Assembly: GCA_964457365.1 (NCBI GenBank)
Contig: CAYWFP010000111.1
Span: 1 to 11,636, forward strand
Direction of reading: 5' to 3'
Length of the DNA stretch: 11,636 bases
Source: CAYWFP01 sp964457365
Lineage (GTDB): Bacteria; Planctomycetota; SZUA-567
Part shown: positions 1 through 5,883 of the stretch, one piece after another
Position numbering within the stretch: position 1 is the first letter of the stretch
Layout: every line of letters starts with the position of its first letter
The notes under the pieces: model-generated
What the model was told of the DNA's origin: nothing
The model's input: the letters and a program-made list of their open reading frames with translations, nothing else
The model's database searches: none
Made by a program: the position numbers and the translations under genes

Positions 1-475
1 AGCAGCGCCGTTCGACGCGGGCGAAGATCTCCTTGAGCTTGTCCGGATTGCGCTCGGGGTCCATCGGCAGGATGTACTCGAAGATCTTGTCGCGCGGCGA
101 GGCGTGGACGAAGAGGTCCGCATCGAGGCGCTTCTCCTCGTGAAGCTGCTGCAAAAAACGCCAGCGGTCCTGCTCGAGAGGCCCGGAGATGATCCCCGGT
201 TCCAGGGCCGAGCGCTGGCACTCGATGGCCTTGGCCGCCACCCGGTTGAAGCCCAGCGGGATGTTCAGGAGCGCATGGTCGTGGTTGCCCATGAGGCACC
301 ATTCGCAGCGTTCGCGCACGAGGTCGATCACCGCCTGCGCGTCGGGGCCGTAGCCGACGGCGTCGCCGAGGCAGTAGATGGCGTCGACATCGTCCTGGCC
401 GTCGATATGCGCCAGCACCGCCTCGAGCGCCTCGAGGTTGGCATGAAGATCCGAGATTAACGCGACCTTGCCCAT
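1..475 (-). CDS. Metallophosphoesterase, calcineurin-like (C-terminus cut by window edge)
   Basis: The first 158 residues of a calcineurin-like phosphoesterase are visible; the rest lies beyond the window. Metal-binding motifs appear in family order: SDLHANLEAL (D9, H11), CLGDAVGYGP (G37, D38), GNHDH (N64, H65) and FVHASP (H124). These are the di-metal ligands of the fold that hydrolyses phosphomono- or phosphodiesters in the cytoplasm. The substrate cannot be read from the sequence. The ATG at 475 shares one base with the TAA stop of the upstream permease gene (TAATG), so the two are very likely translationally coupled in one mRNA. It is the last visible gene of the minus-strand cluster. The family call is secure; the physiological role is not. 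Confidence 0.88.
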   Translation of the reverse strand, partial: MGKVALISDLHANLEALEAVLAHIDGQDDVDAIYCLGDAVGYGPDAQAVIDLVRERCEWCLMGNHDHALLNIPLGFNRVAAKAIECQRSALEPGIISGPLEQDRWRFLQQLHEEKRLDADLFVHASPRDKIFEYILPMDPERNPDKLKEIFARVERRC

Positions 476-1764
476 TACTCCCCCTCACCCGCCTGTGCGC
501 CGTAGCCCAGCTCCCGCACCGCCCGCGCCAGCGCCTCGCCCTCGAGCGCCTCGCCTTCGATCCGCGCGCGGCCGTCGTCCAGGTCGACCCGGACGGACCG
601 TACGCCGGGCATCTCGTGCAGCGTCCGCGTCACCGCCTCGACGCAGTGGCCGCAGGTCATGCCCGTGATCCGCAGCGTCAGTCCGTCGGGCGTCTCGGCA
701 CTCGCCTCCTCCTTGGCGGCCGCTCTCCGCGGCCAGAACCCGCCCAGCAGCATTCCCAGCAGCGCCAGCGCCGTCACGTGCTCCCACCAGCCCAGCGTTA
801 CGGCGTGGTGATGCGCGGGCCGGAGGCCGGCGTCGATGCCGGGCAGATACGCGTAGAGCGCGTCGAGCCCCAGCCCCGCCAGCACTGCCGCCAGAGCCAC
901 GCTGCCGAGGTAGATCAGCGTCGTGCCGCGGCCGAGCACCTTCCAGACCACCGCGATGGTGGCGGCGTTGGTCGCCGGGCCGGCGATCAAAAACGCCAGC
1001 GCCGCGCCGGGCGAGGCGCCGGCATGGATCAGGCCGATCGCGATCGGCACCGAGGCGGTGGCGCAGACGTAGATCGGCAGCCCCAGCAGCATCGCCACCA
1101 GCACGGCCACGATGCCGCCGCCGAGATACGCGTGCAAGGCGTTCTGCGGCACCAGCGCCGACACCAGGCCGGCCACCACCATACCAAAGAGCAGGGTTTT
1201 TGCAAGGTCGCGCGGCAGGGTAACGAAACCATAATACAGCGCCTGCACCCAGGCCGGACCCCGGGCGTCGCCGCTGCAACAGGCATCGGTGCAAGCCGGG
1301 GCGGCGGGGATGGCTGCGCCCTTGGCGTTCTCCAGCAGCAAGGCCACGAGGCCGCCGCCGATCATCCCGCTCAGCAGCGCCACGAGTACGCGGAAGCCGG
1401 TGAAGACGCCACCCGCCGCCACGCCCATGGCCGCAGCCATCAAGCCGTAGGTGGCGGCGATGGAGTCGATGCCCGTCTGCGGCGTGGAGAGCAGAAACGA
1501 GACCGTCGCCGCCTGTCCGGCCCCGTGGCGCCGCAGCGAAGCCCCGACCGGGATAACCCCGCAGGAGCAGAGCGGCAACGGCACGCCGAAGACCGAAGCT
1601 TTCCAGACCGGGCCGAAGCCGGTGCCGCCGAGAAAGCGCTCGACCGTCGCGGGCTTGATCAGGACCGAGAGAATGCCCGCTATCAGAAAGCCGAACAGCA
1701 GGTACGGCGCCATCTGCGCCACGACCACCCAGGTCGCGTTCAGAATGTCGAGAAGAAACGGCAT
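475..1764 (-). CDS. SO_0444/UPF0718-type Cu/Zn efflux permease with C-terminal HMA domain
   Basis: A 429-residue polytopic membrane protein of the UPF0718 / SO_0444 (ArsP-like) permease type. Residues 1-145 carry about four hydrophobic segments with the family signature PLCSCGVIP (C66, C68) and STPQTG (93-98). Residues 170-345 form a second hydrophobic block with CATA (C234) and GPATNAAT (262-269). The connecting loop has a Cys cluster, C158-x3-C162-C163, and the second block ends near three His (318-320). Residues about 361-425 are a heavy-metal-associated domain with GMTCGHC (C371, C374), which binds soft metals such as Cu(I) or Zn(II). The likely role is inner-membrane metal export with an attached cytoplasmic metal sensor or donor. 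The start lies 12 nt after the zwf stop, with only a weak GAG-rich ribosome site; the stop overlaps the phosphoesterase start. The metal is inferred from the family. Confidence 0.87.
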   Translation of the reverse strand: MPFLLDILNATWVVVAQMAPYLLFGFLIAGILSVLIKPATVERFLGGTGFGPVWKASVFGVPLPLCSCGVIPVGASLRRHGAGQAATVSFLLSTPQTGIDSIAATYGLMAAAMGVAAGGVFTGFRVLVALLSGMIGGGLVALLLENAKGAAIPAAPACTDACCSGDARGPAWVQALYYGFVTLPRDLAKTLLFGMVVAGLVSALVPQNALHAYLGGGIVAVLVAMLLGLPIYVCATASVPIAIGLIHAGASPGAALAFLIAGPATNAATIAVVWKVLGRGTTLIYLGSVALAAVLAGLGLDALYAYLPGIDAGLRPAHHHAVTLGWWEHVTALALLGMLLGGFWPRRAAAKEEASAETPDGLTLRITGMTCGHCVEAVTRTLHEMPGVRSVRVDLDDGRARIEGEALEGEALARAVRELGYGAQAGEGE

Positions 1765-1776
1765 CTCACACTCGCT

Positions 1777-3207
1777 CTAAAACGTCTCCAGCCACACATG
1801 GCCGTTACGGGTCAGAAGCGCCTCCGACTCGGGCGGCCCCCAGGAGCCGGGTTCGTACGGATAGGCGCGCGTTTTCTCCGCCTGCGCCTGCAGCATCGGC
1901 GCGACCACTTGCCACGCCGTTTCGATGCCGTCGTTGCGCCAGAAGAGGCCGGGCTTGCCCTCCAATGCGTCGAGGATCACCCGCTCGTAACTCTCGGCGG
2001 CGACCTGGCCCATCTGGGCGTAGCGGAAATCCAGGTGCGCCTGCGCGACCATGTCGCTGCGCCCGGGCTGCTGGGTGTTGAAGCCCAGGCGCATGCCCTC
2101 CTCGGGCTGGAAGCGCAGGTGCAGCACGTTGGACTTGAGTCGCGGGCACTGCTCGGGCTCGCCGAGAATGCAGACGGGAACCTGGCGGAATCGGATCGTG
2201 GCCTCGGTGAACTTCCTCCCCAGGGCCTTGCCGGAGCGGATGTAAAACGGCACGCCCTGCCAGCGCCAGTTCTCGATGCCCAGTTGCAGCGCCGCGAAGG
2301 TCGGCGTGGCCGAGTTCTCCGCCACGCCGCGCTCGTCCAGGTAGCCGTCGTACTGGCCGAAGACGAAGTCGTCCGGGCGCAATCGCGCGACCGACTTGAA
2401 GACCTCCACCTTCTTGTCGCGCACCGCCGCCTCGTCGGCGCCGACCGGCGGCTCCATGGCCAGCAGCGCCACGACCTGCAGGACGTGGTTCTGCACCATG
2501 TCGCGCACCACCCCCGCCTCGTCGTAGTACCCGCCGCGGCCCTCGATGCCGATGGCTTCGGCGGCGGTGATCTGGACGCACTCGATGTAGTTGCGGTTCC
2601 AGAGCGGCTCGAAGATGGCGTTGGCGAAGCGAAAGACCATCAGGTTGCGCACCGTATCCTTGGCGAGGTAATGGTCGATGCGGTAGATCTGGCGTTCCGC
2701 GAAGATCTCGCCCAGCAGGCGGTTGAGTCGCTGCGCGCCCGCGAGGTCGAGGCCGAACGGTTTCTCGATCATGATGCGCGCGCGGCCGGCGACGTCCCGG
2801 CTGGTACCGACCCAGGCATTCCGCAGGCGCTCGAGCACGCGCTCGGTCACGCTCGGCGGCAGGGCCGTGTAGAAGACCAGGCGCGGGCAGTCGCAGAGCG
2901 CCCGGGTCGAGCGGATCTTCTCGCGCAGGGCGTTGTAGCCCGCCGGGTCGTCGTAATGGCCGGCGACGTAGTGCAGGCGCGCGAGAAAGCGTTCGCGCTC
3001 GGCGTCGTCCCCGGCCTCGCCCAGCGCCGGGCGCAGCGCTTCGCGAAAGGCGGCATCGTCCATCTCGGTCCGGCCGTAGCCGACGATGCCGAAATTCTCC
3101 GGCAGCAGGTCCTCGCGGTCGAGGCTGTACAGCGCCGGCATCAGCTTGCGCCGCGTCAGGTCGCCCGAGGCGCCGAAAATAACGAGCACGCACGGCGTCT
3201 CCGCCAT
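1777..3207 (-). CDS. zwf: Glucose-6-phosphate 1-dehydrogenase
   Basis: Encodes 476 residues, close to the usual 480-500. The enzyme oxidises glucose-6-phosphate to 6-phosphogluconolactone and produces NADPH (oxidative pentose phosphate or Entner-Doudoroff route). Visible signatures are the dinucleotide motif GASGDLTRRKL (12-22), EKPFG (148-152), the substrate-site motif RIDHYLAKD (176-184; the family usually has DHYLGKE) and the catalytic His in RDMVQNH (H241). The C-terminus has the typical GSWGP (454-458). The open frame extends upstream to 3417, but the ATG at 3207 is chosen because it begins the conserved N-terminus and follows GGAAAGGAAGG. The extension overlaps the preceding gene. It lies 35 nt after the ACT-like gene and 12 nt before the permease. 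In this cluster it plausibly supplies NADPH for peroxide and superoxide reduction. Confidence 0.96.
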   Translation of the reverse strand: MAETPCVLVIFGASGDLTRRKLMPALYSLDREDLLPENFGIVGYGRTEMDDAAFREALRPALGEAGDDAERERFLARLHYVAGHYDDPAGYNALREKIRSTRALCDCPRLVFYTALPPSVTERVLERLRNAWVGTSRDVAGRARIMIEKPFGLDLAGAQRLNRLLGEIFAERQIYRIDHYLAKDTVRNLMVFRFANAIFEPLWNRNYIECVQITAAEAIGIEGRGGYYDEAGVVRDMVQNHVLQVVALLAMEPPVGADEAAVRDKKVEVFKSVARLRPDDFVFGQYDGYLDERGVAENSATPTFAALQLGIENWRWQGVPFYIRSGKALGRKFTEATIRFRQVPVCILGEPEQCPRLKSNVLHLRFQPEEGMRLGFNTQQPGRSDMVAQAHLDFRYAQMGQVAAESYERVILDALEGKPGLFWRNDGIETAWQVVAPMLQAQAEKTRAYPYEPGSWGPPESEALLTRNGHVWLETF

Positions 3208-3242
3208 GGCCTTCCTTTCCCGCTCGGTTCCGCGCGGAGTTC

Positions 3243-3497
3243 TCAGTGACCGAAGACCATCTTCTGCGTCTCGACACCCTCGATGCCGTTCAGCTTCTCG
3301 ACGCATTTGTCGACCGTGTCGTCGTCGAGCATCTCCAGCAGCAGCAGTCCGTTGGGGCTGCAGGCGTTCTCGTTCGTTTCGTGCAGGCCCAGCCGCGTCT
3401 TGATGCCGCGGCCGCACTCGGTAAGCACCTTCTGCACCTCGCCCACGTGCTTGCTGCGGTCGGTGATGTGCACCCCTACGATCACGTGATTGTCCAC
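3243..3497 (-). CDS. Small ACT/TM1266-like regulatory-type protein
   Basis: An 84-residue protein with the strand-helix-strand-strand-helix-strand look of small ACT or ferredoxin-like-fold proteins. It has VIVGVHITDR near the N-terminus, a helix with HVGEVQKVLTECG, a RLGLHE strand, a GLLLLEML strand, a helix with TVDKCVEKLNGI, and a closing EGVETQKMVFGH. It resembles TM1266-type proteins annotated as iron-only hydrogenase system regulators; this is a recollection of family shape, not a search. The start is the GTG at 3497, six bases after a clear AAGGAG. The open frame begins at 3533, but the upstream residues do not look conserved and that start would overlap the gene before. It sits between the Cys-rich miniprotein and zwf. 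A role sensing a small ligand or modulating the stress operon is inference. Confidence 0.8.
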   Translation of the reverse strand: MDNHVIVGVHITDRSKHVGEVQKVLTECGRGIKTRLGLHETNENACSPNGLLLLEMLDDDTVDKCVEKLNGIEGVETQKMVFGH

Positions 3498-3513
3498 GGC
3501 CGTCTCCTTCCCG

Positions 3514-3660
3514 TCAGCGCTTGGCGCCCGCATCGCTTCGCGGACGCTCGCCCTTCCGCCCCCGCGTCCGCCGCACGCGCCAGCCGCCGCAGAGATCGCA
3601 TCGGCTGTCGGCGCACCACTGGCACATGCGGCAGTCCGGGCACGGATGTTTCTTCGCCAT
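3514..3660 (-). CDS. 48-residue Cys-rich peptide with CxxCxxCxxC motif
   Basis: A short gene whose ATG (3660) immediately follows the TAG stop of desulfoferrodoxin, with its stop 16 nt before the next start. The N-terminal half carries six cysteines: C7-x2-C10-x2-C13-x2-C16-x4-C21-x2-C24, followed by GG. The C-terminal half is basic (RVRRTRGRKGERPR). The spacing of the first four Cys resembles a ferredoxin-type [4Fe-4S] motif without the distant proline-linked Cys; CxxC pairs would also suit a zinc ribbon. The exact packing between two real genes, and cysteines all in one frame, argue that it is translated. I do not recognise a named family. It could be an electron carrier to superoxide reductase or rubrerythrin, or a metal-binding chaperone; both are inference. 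Confidence 0.72.
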   Translation of the reverse strand: MAKKHPCPDCRMCQWCADSRCDLCGGWRVRRTRGRKGERPRSDAGAKR

Positions 3661-4038
3661 CTAGTTTTTCCACAGGCCGTGCACGTTGCAGAACTCGCGC
3701 GCGGTGACCGTGTCGGCGTCGACGCAGAAGGTGGCGCTCGGTTCCGCGCCCGGCTCGAGGAACTCGCGATAGACCTTGCCCCCGGCCTGCAGCTCGATCC
3801 ACTCGATGTAATGTTTCTCCTCCATCGGGTGCAGCGTCGAGCCGACGGTGACCTTGAAGCCCTTGTCGGTCTTCTCCACCACCGGGACGTGCTTCTCCTT
3901 GCTCATGTCCGCGGTCTGCTCGTCCATCAGCTTCATCGGTTCCTCGCAGCAGACCAGCGTCCCGGCGCCGCCGTCGAGGCTGAGGGTGATCGCGCCGCAC
4001 GCGTCGCACTTGAATACCTGCAGCCGTTGAGATGCCAT
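3661..4038 (-). CDS. dfx: Desulfoferrodoxin (2Fe superoxide reductase)
   Basis: A 125-residue two-domain superoxide reductase, the normal family length. The N-terminal desulforedoxin-like domain has C11-x2-C14 and the adjacent pair C30-C31, which bind the rubredoxin-type Fe (centre I). The catalytic domain has EKH (E48, K49, H50), STLHPMEEKHYIEWIEL (H70, H76) and CNVHGLW (C117, H120), giving the complete Fe(His)4Cys centre II that reduces superoxide to hydrogen peroxide without producing O2. The protein is cytoplasmic and takes electrons from rubredoxin-like donors. The start at 4038 follows AAGGAGC. The gene lies 133 nt downstream of rubrerythrin, which would remove the peroxide it makes, so the pair forms a superoxide-to-water pathway. 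The stop abuts the Cys-rich peptide start. Confidence 0.97.
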   Translation of the reverse strand: MASQRLQVFKCDACGAITLSLDGGAGTLVCCEEPMKLMDEQTADMSKEKHVPVVEKTDKGFKVTVGSTLHPMEEKHYIEWIELQAGGKVYREFLEPGAEPSATFCVDADTVTAREFCNVHGLWKN

Positions 4039-4171
4039 ACTTGCTCCTTCCCTGACTCCGCGTTATCGCTCGTCGAAAGCCCCGCGGCTTCCGTTTGTTC
4101 CCTGTTCCGGAAACGCTATCCGCCGGGGTCCTCGCCGAGGACGAGGACAAATTGCCAGCTCGGGCACCGGG

Positions 4172-4750
4172 CTACCAGTTCTCAGCCAGGATCTCGAAGT
4201 GCGCCTGCGGGTGCGCGCACGCCGGGCAGGCTTTCAGCGCCTCGGTGCCTTCGTGCAGGTAGCCGCAGTTGCGGCAGCGCCAGACCACCGGCTCGGCACG
4301 CTCGAAGACCAGACCCTGTTCGATGTTGCCGGCCAGTTCGAGGTAGCGCTTCTCGTGCTGTTTTTCGGCCACGGCGATGGCGTTGAAGATGTCGGCGATC
4401 TGCTTGAAGCCTTCCTCCTCGGCGATCTCGGCGAAGCCGGGATACATCTCGGTCCATTCGTGGTGCTCGCCCGCGGCGCCTTCCTTCAGGTTCGCCACCG
4501 TGTCACCGACCACGCCGAAGGGAAAGGCCGCGTCGGCCACGATCCCCGACTCGCCGCCGGTCATCTGCTTGAAGAGGCGCTTGGCGTGCTCGCGCTCCTG
4601 GTCGGCCGTCTCACTGAAGATATCGGCGATCTGGACAAAACCCTCCTTTCGGGCCGCGCCCGCGTAGTAGGTATAGCGGTTGCGCGCCTGCGACTCGCCG
4701 GCGAATGCCGTCATCAGGTTCTTCTGGGTCTTGCTGCCGTTCAGGTCCAC
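4172..4750 (-). CDS. rbr: Rubrerythrin
   Basis: A 192-residue classical rubrerythrin (about 191 is usual). Residues 1-145 are the ferritin-like four-helix domain with diiron ligands in AGESQAR (E19), DQEREH (E52, H55), GEHHEW (E95, E98) and AEKQHEKRY (E129, H132). Residues 154-188 are a rubredoxin domain with C159-x2-C162 and C175-x2-C178. It reduces hydrogen peroxide to water using electrons passed through the rubredoxin Fe. The start is the GTG at 4750, six bases after a strong AAGGAGGA; the open frame runs back to 4981 but the extra residues overlap the upstream gene and are not rubrerythrin-like. It lies 85 nt after the 77-residue DDGC protein and is followed by desulfoferrodoxin. The 133-nt gap to that gene holds a short GTCCTC/GAGGAC hairpin with no T-run. 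Confidence 0.97.
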   Translation of the reverse strand: MDLNGSKTQKNLMTAFAGESQARNRYTYYAGAARKEGFVQIADIFSETADQEREHAKRLFKQMTGGESGIVADAAFPFGVVGDTVANLKEGAAGEHHEWTEMYPGFAEIAEEEGFKQIADIFNAIAVAEKQHEKRYLELAGNIEQGLVFERAEPVVWRCRNCGYLHEGTEALKACPACAHPQAHFEILAENW

Positions 4751-4835
4751 TGCGGTTCCTCCTTCTTGTCTTATGCCGCACCGGTTGCTCGCCGGCGCGG
4801 CTCGGTCGTATCCCGCCCGCCTAAGGACGGGGGTT

Positions 4836-5069
4836 TTATCCGTCGCAATGTTGCTGCCGCTGCGCCGGTGGCGCCGCCCGTGCGCTCCGGGCATGCAGGG
4901 CCTGCTCCTCTTCGGCCAGCCGCCGGATCTTGTACCCGCAATCGCGCACGACACCATAAAGCACCGAGCAGCCGTCGTCAATGCAGTCGACGTTGCCCTG
5001 CTCGGCCAGCGCCAGCAGACGGTCGGCGAGATCGAGCGCCTCGAGCAGATGTCGGTCGTGCGTCTTCAT
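4836..5069 (-). CDS. Conserved hypothetical protein with DDGC...RDCGYKIR motif
   Basis: A 77-residue soluble protein with no membrane segment. Residues 7-25 form an acidic-hydrophobic helix (LLEALDLADRLLALAEQG). The middle has the striking DDGCSVLYGVVRDCGYKIRRLAE, with C34 and C44 and a helical pattern. The tail is low-complexity and Ala/Arg/Gln-rich and may be dispensable. The start at 5069 is preferred because the upstream extension to 5135 would be encoded by the terminator stem and its T-run. I recall similar small proteins near rubrerythrin-type genes but cannot name a function. As first gene of the rbr-dfx cluster it may be a redox-responsive helper, since two spaced Cys in helical context could form a disulfide or bind metal; that is inference. 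Confidence 0.75.
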   Translation of the reverse strand: MKTHDRHLLEALDLADRLLALAEQGNVDCIDDGCSVLYGVVRDCGYKIRRLAEEEQALHARSARAAPPAQRQQHCDG

Positions 5070-5090
5070 CCGGCGATGTCGAACGCTATA

Positions 5091-5141
5091 GAAAAAAAAC
5101 ACTCCCCTTGACCGGTCACTTGACCAGTAAAACAAGGGGAG
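5091..5141 (-). terminator. Strong intrinsic terminator / candidate attenuator
   Basis: Read on the minus strand, a perfect 9-bp stem CTCCCCTTG (5141-5133) / CAAGGGGAG (5110-5102) encloses a 22-nt loop and is followed by TG and eight T (5101-5092). Inside the loop a smaller GGTCA-CT-TGACC hairpin can form. This is a textbook rho-independent terminator for minus-strand transcription. It lies 22 nt upstream of the ATG of the first gene of the rubrerythrin operon, so it either ends the short leader-peptide transcript or acts as a conditional attenuator of the operon. Confidence 0.82.
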
Positions 5142-5217
5142 CTTGGGTGAGGGGTCTGTTCGGTGTTTCTATTGCCGTTACTGGCGTAAATACCTCCTTC
5201 GCAAGCATAGTCGTCAC
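5116..5217 (-). CDS. 33-residue leader-type peptide ORF
   Basis: A 34-codon ORF beginning with GTG at 5217, exactly six bases after AAGGAG (5229-5224). It ends with TGA at 5118-5116, inside the loop of the terminator at 5091-5141. The peptide is Thr/Pro-rich in the middle (AKEVFTPVTAIETP) and ends in a hydrophobic APLVLLVK. A sigma-54 promoter lies about 50-65 nt upstream. The 5' arm of the terminator stem is coding (codons for A-P-L-V), so a ribosome reaching the stop would cover that arm and prevent the terminator from folding. This arrangement suits a regulatory leader peptide such as TnaC-type or amino-acid attenuators. I know no named homologue. It could also be an independent small protein with its own terminator. 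Confidence 0.55.
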   Translation of the reverse strand: MTTMLAKEVFTPVTAIETPNRPLTQAPLVLLVK

Positions 5218-5264
5218 CTGGAACTCCTTTTTTGTCACCTGTCTGCTCCAGGCTGCTGACCGAA

Positions 5265-5280
5265 TACAACCCTCGTGCCA
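5265..5280 (-). promoter_or_regulatory. Sigma-54 (-24/-12) promoter
   Basis: The minus strand reads TGGCACGAGGGTTGTA (5280 to 5265). Against the consensus TGGCAC-N5-TTGCA, the -24 half is perfect and the -12 half differs only by T for C. The GG-to-GT spacing is exactly 10. Transcription would start near 5255, giving a leader of about 38 nt before the peptide start at 5217, and would run into the rubrerythrin operon if the terminator is passed. A sigma-54 activator is encoded about 550 bp away. Confidence 0.65.
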
Positions 5281-5375
5281 GTCTGCCCCCGCTGCCGACC
5301 ATTCGCATAACTTGCTGTTTTTCAATACGTTGCGCAATCTCGCCTGTTTTTGGCGGTTAAACCCGTCCATTGCTG

Positions 5376-5539
5376 ATGAGACACATTTGTCTGGATATCT
5401 CGCTTGCAGGACTGCGTGAAATCGAGAGATTTTCATGTAATGGCTTATATTCCAGCGGATTACGTTCGTATGTCTCATGCTCGTCGCAATCATTGTCTCA
5501 TATCCGTCGCAAAGCGGCCTATGATACACATGTGAGACA
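5376..5539. promoter_or_regulatory. Enhancer-like array of TGTCTCAT / ATGAGACA sites
   Basis: Five copies of one octamer occur in 164 bp: ATGAGACA (5376-5383), TGTCTCAT (5471-5478), TGTCTCAT (5494-5501), ATGATACA (5521-5528, one mismatch) and GTGAGACA (5532-5539, one mismatch). The first is also half of an inverted pair, AGACA-CATT-TGTCT. The second and third belong to a 19-bp direct repeat (TGTCTCAT-NN-YCGTCGCAA) spaced 23 bp, about two helical turns. The array lies roughly 100-275 bp from both -24/-12 elements, on opposite sides, which is the usual enhancer distance for sigma-54 activators. The 360 bp between the promoters hold no convincing gene. Confidence 0.55.
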
Positions 5540-5638
5540 CTGCCCCTGGCGGGGTATGGCGACTCGATTAGGCGGAAATTTACGAAAAAGCTCGCGAATT
5601 AACGGGATTCCGGGCTTTTCCCACCAAAATGCTGGCGC

Positions 5639-5654
5639 TGGCGTGCTCTTTGTT
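5639..5654 (+). promoter_or_regulatory. Possible sigma-54 promoter (plus strand)
   Basis: TGGCGTGCTCTTTGTT matches the -24/-12 pattern with GG-N10-GT. As in the minus-strand promoter the -12 element is TTGT rather than TTGC, and two -24 bases differ. It faces away from the minus-strand promoter, with the octamer array between them. It would serve the short ORF at 5722. The match is weaker, so it is tentative. Confidence 0.35.
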
Positions 5655-5721
5655 TTCTGCCTTGGTGGATAGATAAAGGTACGGGCTGGAAACGCTTACG
5701 GCAATGAGAAGGGAGCAATTC

Positions 5722-5883
5722 ATGAATATAGTCAAAAACCGTCCGGCGCCGGCTTGTCGCCGCGGTTACGCAGGGATCTCGGCAATCGGCAAGCCGAAAT
5801 CCCCCTTTCTCGCGCGCTCCGGTCCTTCCGCCTTCACGCGAGCGGATTCTCCGCGAGGAAGCGGTACAGGGTCGCGCGGCTGA
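5722..5883 (+). CDS. Possible 53-residue small protein, antisense to regulator 3' end
   Basis: A 54-codon ORF starting at ATG 5722, six bases after AAGGGAG (5709-5715), and downstream of the plus-strand -24/-12 element. The N-terminus is MNIVKNRPAPACRRGYAG; the rest is basic and Pro/Ser/Gly-rich with no recognisable domain. The last 50 bases overlap the regulator gene on the other strand, and codons 18-28 coincide with a strong hairpin (5773-5803), so the later part may reflect opposite-strand constraints. The good start signals make it worth recording, but it may be a non-functional reading frame or a leader of a longer transcript. Confidence 0.3.
   Translation: MNIVKNRPAPACRRGYAGISAIGKPKSPFLARSGPSAFTRADSPRGSGTGSRG
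5773..5803 (-). terminator. Hairpin 31 nt after the regulator stop codon
   Basis: On the minus strand GGGATTTCGGC and GCCGAGATCCC form an 11-bp stem with one G-U pair around a 9-nt loop. On the plus strand the same position is a C-A mismatch, so the structure favours minus-strand RNA. There is no T-run directly after it, so it may stabilise the 3' end of the regulator mRNA or act as a weak terminator. Confidence 0.4.

Noticed and set aside
616..3249. Very long plus-strand ORF (877 codons) opposite the permease and zwf genes
   Set aside because: It is the antisense shadow of two clear genes in GC-rich DNA; its translation is rich in Arg, His, Gln and Ala with no domain.
5471..5539. Octamer repeats as a possible CRISPR array
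   Set aside because: The repeated unit is only 8-19 bp, spacing is irregular and orientations differ; this fits binding sites, not CRISPR.
5370..5672. 100-codon plus-strand ORF across the enhancer island
   Set aside because: No ribosome site, no domain, and it runs through the repeated octamers and the -24/-12 element.
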